Assembly (NCBI GenBank): GCA_013823625.1
Contig: PNMM01000003.1
Coordinates: 124,001 to 188,000 of the forward strand
DNA from: Microbacterium sp.
GTDB taxonomy: Bacteria > Actinomycetota > Actinomycetes > Actinomycetales > Microbacteriaceae
Length of the DNA stretch: 64,000 bases
Direction of reading: 5' to 3'
Within the stretch, counting starts at the first letter, position 1; the number at the start of each line of letters is the position of its first letter. Position numbers and translations under genes: made by a program. Below, one piece after another: positions 61,057 to 64,000 of this stretch. The notes beneath the pieces were generated by a model. It worked only from the letters and a program-made list of their open reading frames with translations. It was not told the origin of the DNA and did no database searches.

Positions 61057-62538
61057 ATGACCAGCCTGACGGTGACCACCTCTCCTGCAGCCCCCGCCGC
61101 TCTCGACGTCGATGTCGTCGTCGTCGCCGCACGACAGGGAGCCGACGGCCCCGAACTCGTCGCTCACCCTTCGCTTTCGGGCCTGCACGCTCAGCTCGCC
61201 GCCATCGGCTACACCGGCAAGGCCGACGAGCTTCTTCGCCTGCCGACTCTCGAGGGCTCGCGAGCCACGGTCGCGGTCGTCGGACTCGGCGCCACGCTGA
61301 ACGCTGACGCGGCCCGCCGTGCTGCGGGCTCCGCCGTGCGCCAGCTCGTCGGTACCGGGTCGATCGCGCTCGCCTTTGGTCTCGACGACGAGGCTCACGT
61401 ACACGCCATGATCGAGGGTGCGTCCCTCGCGGCGTACTCGTTCACCGACTATCGCGCCAAGACGGCCTCGAAGATCAAGGCTCCGGTGGGCGCGGTGACT
61501 GTCTGCACGACGGCCGCGGTTTCGGCCGAGGCGATTGAGCGCATCCGTGTCGTTACCGAGAACATCGCGCTCGTGCGCGACCTCACCAACCGCTCGGGCG
61601 CTGACCTCTACCCGCAGTCGTTCGCCGACGCAGCCGCGGCCGCCGCGAAGGGCGCACCCGTCACGGTTGAGGTGTGGGACGAGAAAAAGCTCGCCGCCGA
61701 GGGCTGCGGCGGCATCATTGGCATCGGTCAGGGCTCGTCGCGACCGCCTCGCCTCGTCAAGGTTTCGTACTCGCCCGCGGGCGCCGAAAAGCACGTGGGC
61801 CTCGTGGGCAAGGGCATCACCTACGACACCGGTGGTATCTCGGTGAAGCCCGCCGACGCGATGAACGGCATGCAGAACGACATGGGCGGCGCGGCCGTGC
61901 TGCTCGGCGTGATTCTTGCCGCCGCGCGGTTGGGTCTGCCGGTGCGGCTCACGGCCTACCTGTGCATGGCCGAGAACCTCATCTCGTCGACCGCGATTCG
62001 CGTCAACGACATTCTCACGATGCGGGGCGGCACGACCGTCGAGGTCATGAACACCGACGCCGAGGGGCGCCTCGTCATGGCTGACGGCATGGTGCTCGCG
62101 AGCGAAGAGAACCCCGACGCGATCATCGATGTCGCCACGCTCACGGGCGCAGCGATCGTGTCGCTCGGTCGCCGCACGGTTGGCGTCATGGGTGACACCG
62201 ACCTCGTGCACGAGATCGTCGCCGCGGGCGAGCAGACGGGCGAGCCGCACTGGCACATGCCGCTGCCCGAAGAGTTGCGGTCACAACTCGACTCGCGCTT
62301 CGCCGACATGACGAACCTCAAGCCGGGTAACCGCGACGGCGGCATGCTTGTCGCGGGCATCTTCTTGCGCGAGTTCGTCGGAAAGCGAGCTGACGGCTCG
62401 TCGATTCCGTGGGCGCACCTCGACATCGCGGGCGCGGCCGTCAACGAAGGCCCGGCCTACGGCTACCTCGACGCCGGAGCCACGGGCGTCTCGGTGCGCA
62501 CGCTGCTGGCCGCAATCGAGTCGCGCTTCGTCGCGTAG
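61057..62538 (+). CDS. pepA: Leucyl aminopeptidase, M17 family
   Basis: 493 residues from the ATG at 61057; earlier in-frame reading is unlike the family. The catalytic domain (about 180-493) has VGKGITYDTGGISVKPADAM with metal-binding Lys and Asp, and NTDAEGRLVMADGM with the metal Asp and Glu and the bicarbonate Arg. It removes N-terminal residues from peptides using two metals in a cytoplasmic hexamer. It ends before a strong bidirectional terminator. Confidence 0.95.
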   Translation: MTSLTVTTSPAAPAALDVDVVVVAARQGADGPELVAHPSLSGLHAQLAAIGYTGKADELLRLPTLEGSRATVAVVGLGATLNADAARRAAGSAVRQLVGTGSIALAFGLDDEAHVHAMIEGASLAAYSFTDYRAKTASKIKAPVGAVTVCTTAAVSAEAIERIRVVTENIALVRDLTNRSGADLYPQSFADAAAAAAKGAPVTVEVWDEKKLAAEGCGGIIGIGQGSSRPPRLVKVSYSPAGAEKHVGLVGKGITYDTGGISVKPADAMNGMQNDMGGAAVLLGVILAAARLGLPVRLTAYLCMAENLISSTAIRVNDILTMRGGTTVEVMNTDAEGRLVMADGMVLASEENPDAIIDVATLTGAAIVSLGRRTVGVMGDTDLVHEIVAAGEQTGEPHWHMPLPEELRSQLDSRFADMTNLKPGNRDGGMLVAGIFLREFVGKRADGSSIPWAHLDIAGAAVNEGPAYGYLDAGATGVSVRTLLAAIESRFVA

Positions 62539-62573
62539 TCGGCCAGCCTCGGCAAGCGTCGAAGAGGCATGCA

Positions 62574-62612
62574 CGACGAGGGCCCCGGTGCTGTGCACCG
62601 GGGCCCTCGTCG
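62574..62612. terminator. Bidirectional terminator between pepA and the MFS gene
   Basis: A perfect 17-bp stem with arms 62574-62590 and 62596-62612 and the loop CTGTG. Convergent genes end on each side. Confidence 0.9.
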
Positions 62613-62621
62613 TTGAGCTTG

Positions 62622-64000
62622 CTAGCTCTTCTTCTCGTCTGACTCGGGGTACCCGACGTAGAGGTCGTCTTTCTGGAAGCCGGGCATGCGTCGTGCGGGC
62701 ACGATCGCGAGCGCAGCGAGCCCACCGAGCACGAGCATCGTGGTGCGCAGAGCGTCGAGGCGCGACTGCGTGAACTGATCGACCGCGTAGGCGATCTGCT
62801 CGTCGGTCGCGTCAGTGCGGTCGGTGAGCACTTGCTCGAGTTGGGCGTTCGTGAAGAAGTTCACGTTGTCGAAGTTGATCTGCTCGACGATTTCGGGCGT
62901 GAAAACCTCCGAGTCGTTCGCCGCCGCGTAGGCCCCTGACGTCAGCAGGCCGACCGCGAACGCCGAGGCGACCGCAATGCCCGCGCTACCCGAGAGATTG
63001 TGGGTCAAGCCGCGAATCGCGCCGACGTCGCCCGCGTTCTCCTTCGGCGCCGATGTCAGCAACGAGTTGAACACGAGCGCGACAACGCAGCCCTGCGCGA
63101 GGCCGAGCACGATGAGGCCGATGACGACCGAGAGCTGGCCCCAGTCATTCGCGATCGTGAACGACAGCCACACGAGCGCGATCGTGACAACGGTCATGCT
63201 CACGCTCGCAATGGTGCGCGGTGCGAAACGCCCATAAAGCCGAGCGACCAGGGTGTTCGCAACGAAAATCGAGATCGTGTACGGAATCACGGCAAACGAC
63301 ACTTGGATGCCCACGAAGCCCTGAACGACCTGCATGTAGAGCGGCATCAAAAAGCTCACGGCGGTTCCGACGAAAAGCATGAGCCCCATGACGGTGACGG
63401 TGGCGCGCTCGCTCGGGTCGCGCACGATGTCGAGGTTGACGAGCGGAACCTGTTGGGCCGCCATGCGCTTGCGGGTGCGGCTAATGAAGAGCTGCGCGAA
63501 GATCACCGCAACCACGAACAGGAAAGGCACGATCGAGAAGTTGCCGATCGAGATCGGAGCGTTCGAGGTCGCCGTCAGCAGACCCCAGTCGTTCATCACG
63601 CTCATGCCGAAGCTCAGCAGAATGATCGACGTCGCGGCGAGAACACCGCCGGTCCAGTCAACGATCAGGTTCTTCTGTGCCGGCACGGGCTTGAGCAAGA
63701 AGCTCAGCGCGAAGTTGATAAGTCCGATCGAGGCGAGGAGCACGAACGACCAGCGCCAGCCGATCGTTGAGGCGAACTGGCCGGCGATGAGGAGTGAGAC
63801 GACCTGAGCGAGCGGGATGCTCGCGGCAAAGTATCCGATCGCCGATGCTTGCTGCTTGCCCTGGAAGCTCGCCGCAATGATGATCGTCAACGCCGGAAGG
63901 GTGATGGCGTTCGACGCACCCGTGATCGACTGCGCGATGAACAGCACCGAGCCGTCTTGCGCCGTCGCAATGAGAATCGCGGCGAGGGCCGGAATGATCA
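62622..64000 (-). CDS. MFS transporter, DHA2-like, N-terminus cut by window edge
   Basis: 459 residues are visible and the reading frame is open at the right edge, so the N-terminal helices are missing. The remaining part shows SIPLAQVVSLLIAGQFASTIGWRW, a long run of helices and a hydrophilic insertion near 330-400 with an EIVEQINFDNVNFFT segment. Fourteen-helix DHA2 drug exporters such as EmrB/QacA have this layout. A GTG at 63947 is an internal valine, not the start. Its end lies 10 bp from the shared terminator. Confidence 0.87.
   Translation of the reverse strand, partial: IIPALAAILIATAQDGSVLFIAQSITGASNAITLPALTIIIAASFQGKQQASAIGYFAASIPLAQVVSLLIAGQFASTIGWRWSFVLLASIGLINFALSFLLKPVPAQKNLIVDWTGGVLAATSIILLSFGMSVMNDWGLLTATSNAPISIGNFSIVPFLFVVAVIFAQLFISRTRKRMAAQQVPLVNLDIVRDPSERATVTVMGLMLFVGTAVSFLMPLYMQVVQGFVGIQVSFAVIPYTISIFVANTLVARLYGRFAPRTIASVSMTVVTIALVWLSFTIANDWGQLSVVIGLIVLGLAQGCVVALVFNSLLTSAPKENAGDVGAIRGLTHNLSGSAGIAVASAFAVGLLTSGAYAAANDSEVFTPEIVEQINFDNVNFFTNAQLEQVLTDRTDATDEQIAYAVDQFTQSRLDALRTTMLVLGGLAALAIVPARRMPGFQKDDLYVGYPESDEKKS

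Noticed and set aside
59806-62256. An 816-codon minus-strand frame covering the AI-2E permease and running antisense through pepA
   Set aside because: Only the part downstream of 60903 has membrane-protein character. The rest is Arg/His-rich antisense of a clear M17 peptidase.

Overview
The window is about 64 kb of high-GC chromosomal DNA with no rRNA, CRISPR array, insertion sequence or prophage. Gene content points to an actinobacterium, most probably Microbacteriaceae: Lsr2, an NusG with a long acidic N-terminal extension, the aspC / tRNA-Trp / secE / nusG / rplK / rplA block, DUF305 and DUF3105 proteins, many GTG starts, and many genes whose -10 hexamer lies 6-8 nt before the start codon (probable leaderless mRNAs). 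The family assignment is inference from gene content; the genus cannot be fixed by reading.

Layout. 0-5.4 kb: yajQ (runs off the left edge), a lytic transglycosylase, tRNA-Tyr fused to an inositol-monophosphatase gene, an M23 envelope peptidase behind a structured leader, and a GH13 alpha-glucosidase with a LacI-type operator. 5.5-8.9 kb: tRNA-Thr and tRNA-Met, a divergent MarR / SRPBCC pair, a hypothetical protein, then an unusual unit of a palindromic promoter, a 27-residue acidic peptide ending in a Cys-x-x-Cys motif, a strong hairpin terminator and an aminoglycoside-phosphotransferase-fold protein whose catalytic loop lacks the usual Asp. 8.9-10.9 kb: two MaoC-type dehydratase genes and murB. 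10.9-14.4 kb: an ABC-2 exporter with its NarL-type two-component system. 14.5-20 kb: lsr2, a racemase, aspC, tRNA-Trp, secE-nusG, rplK-rplA. 20-26 kb: an oxidoreductase, a membrane protein and a four-gene sugar or cyclitol catabolic operon (TIM barrel, two Gfo/Idh/MocA dehydrogenases, TIM barrel). 26-31 kb: a hairpin-rich spacer, a 35-residue membrane peptide, an OmpR-type two-component system, an epimerase and isocitrate dehydrogenase. 31-36.8 kb: rplJ-rplL, a LacI regulator, an ABC exporter, DUF305 and DUF3105 proteins. 37-43.2 kb: a cyclase-like sensor coupled to a MscS channel with a cyclic-nucleotide-binding domain, then cystathionine beta-synthase and a gamma-synthase/lyase. 43.3-52.5 kb: an L-arabinose regulon (LacI regulator, araD, araB, araA and a CUT2-type sugar ABC importer). 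52.5-64 kb: a Bcr/CflA-type exporter, a saccharopine-dehydrogenase-like enzyme with an amine oxidase, a SLC13 permease, a cardiolipin synthase, an AI-2E-type permease, leucyl aminopeptidase and an MFS transporter that runs off the right edge.

Regulatory links visible in the DNA. The alpha-glucosidase promoter and the promoter of the LacI regulator 28 kb away carry the same operator at the same position over the -35 hexamer. The second LacI regulator shares its operator (TGTGAACG half-site pattern) with a multi-site promoter in front of araDBA. Both ribosomal-protein units have hairpin-rich leaders, and terminator-like hairpins flank the sugar-binding protein gene, as expected when that protein must be made in excess. 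The least familiar elements are the peptide/kinase-like unit at 7.6-8.8 kb, the cyclase/MscS pair in which both nucleotide sites look altered, and the hairpin cluster with a small membrane protein at 26 kb.
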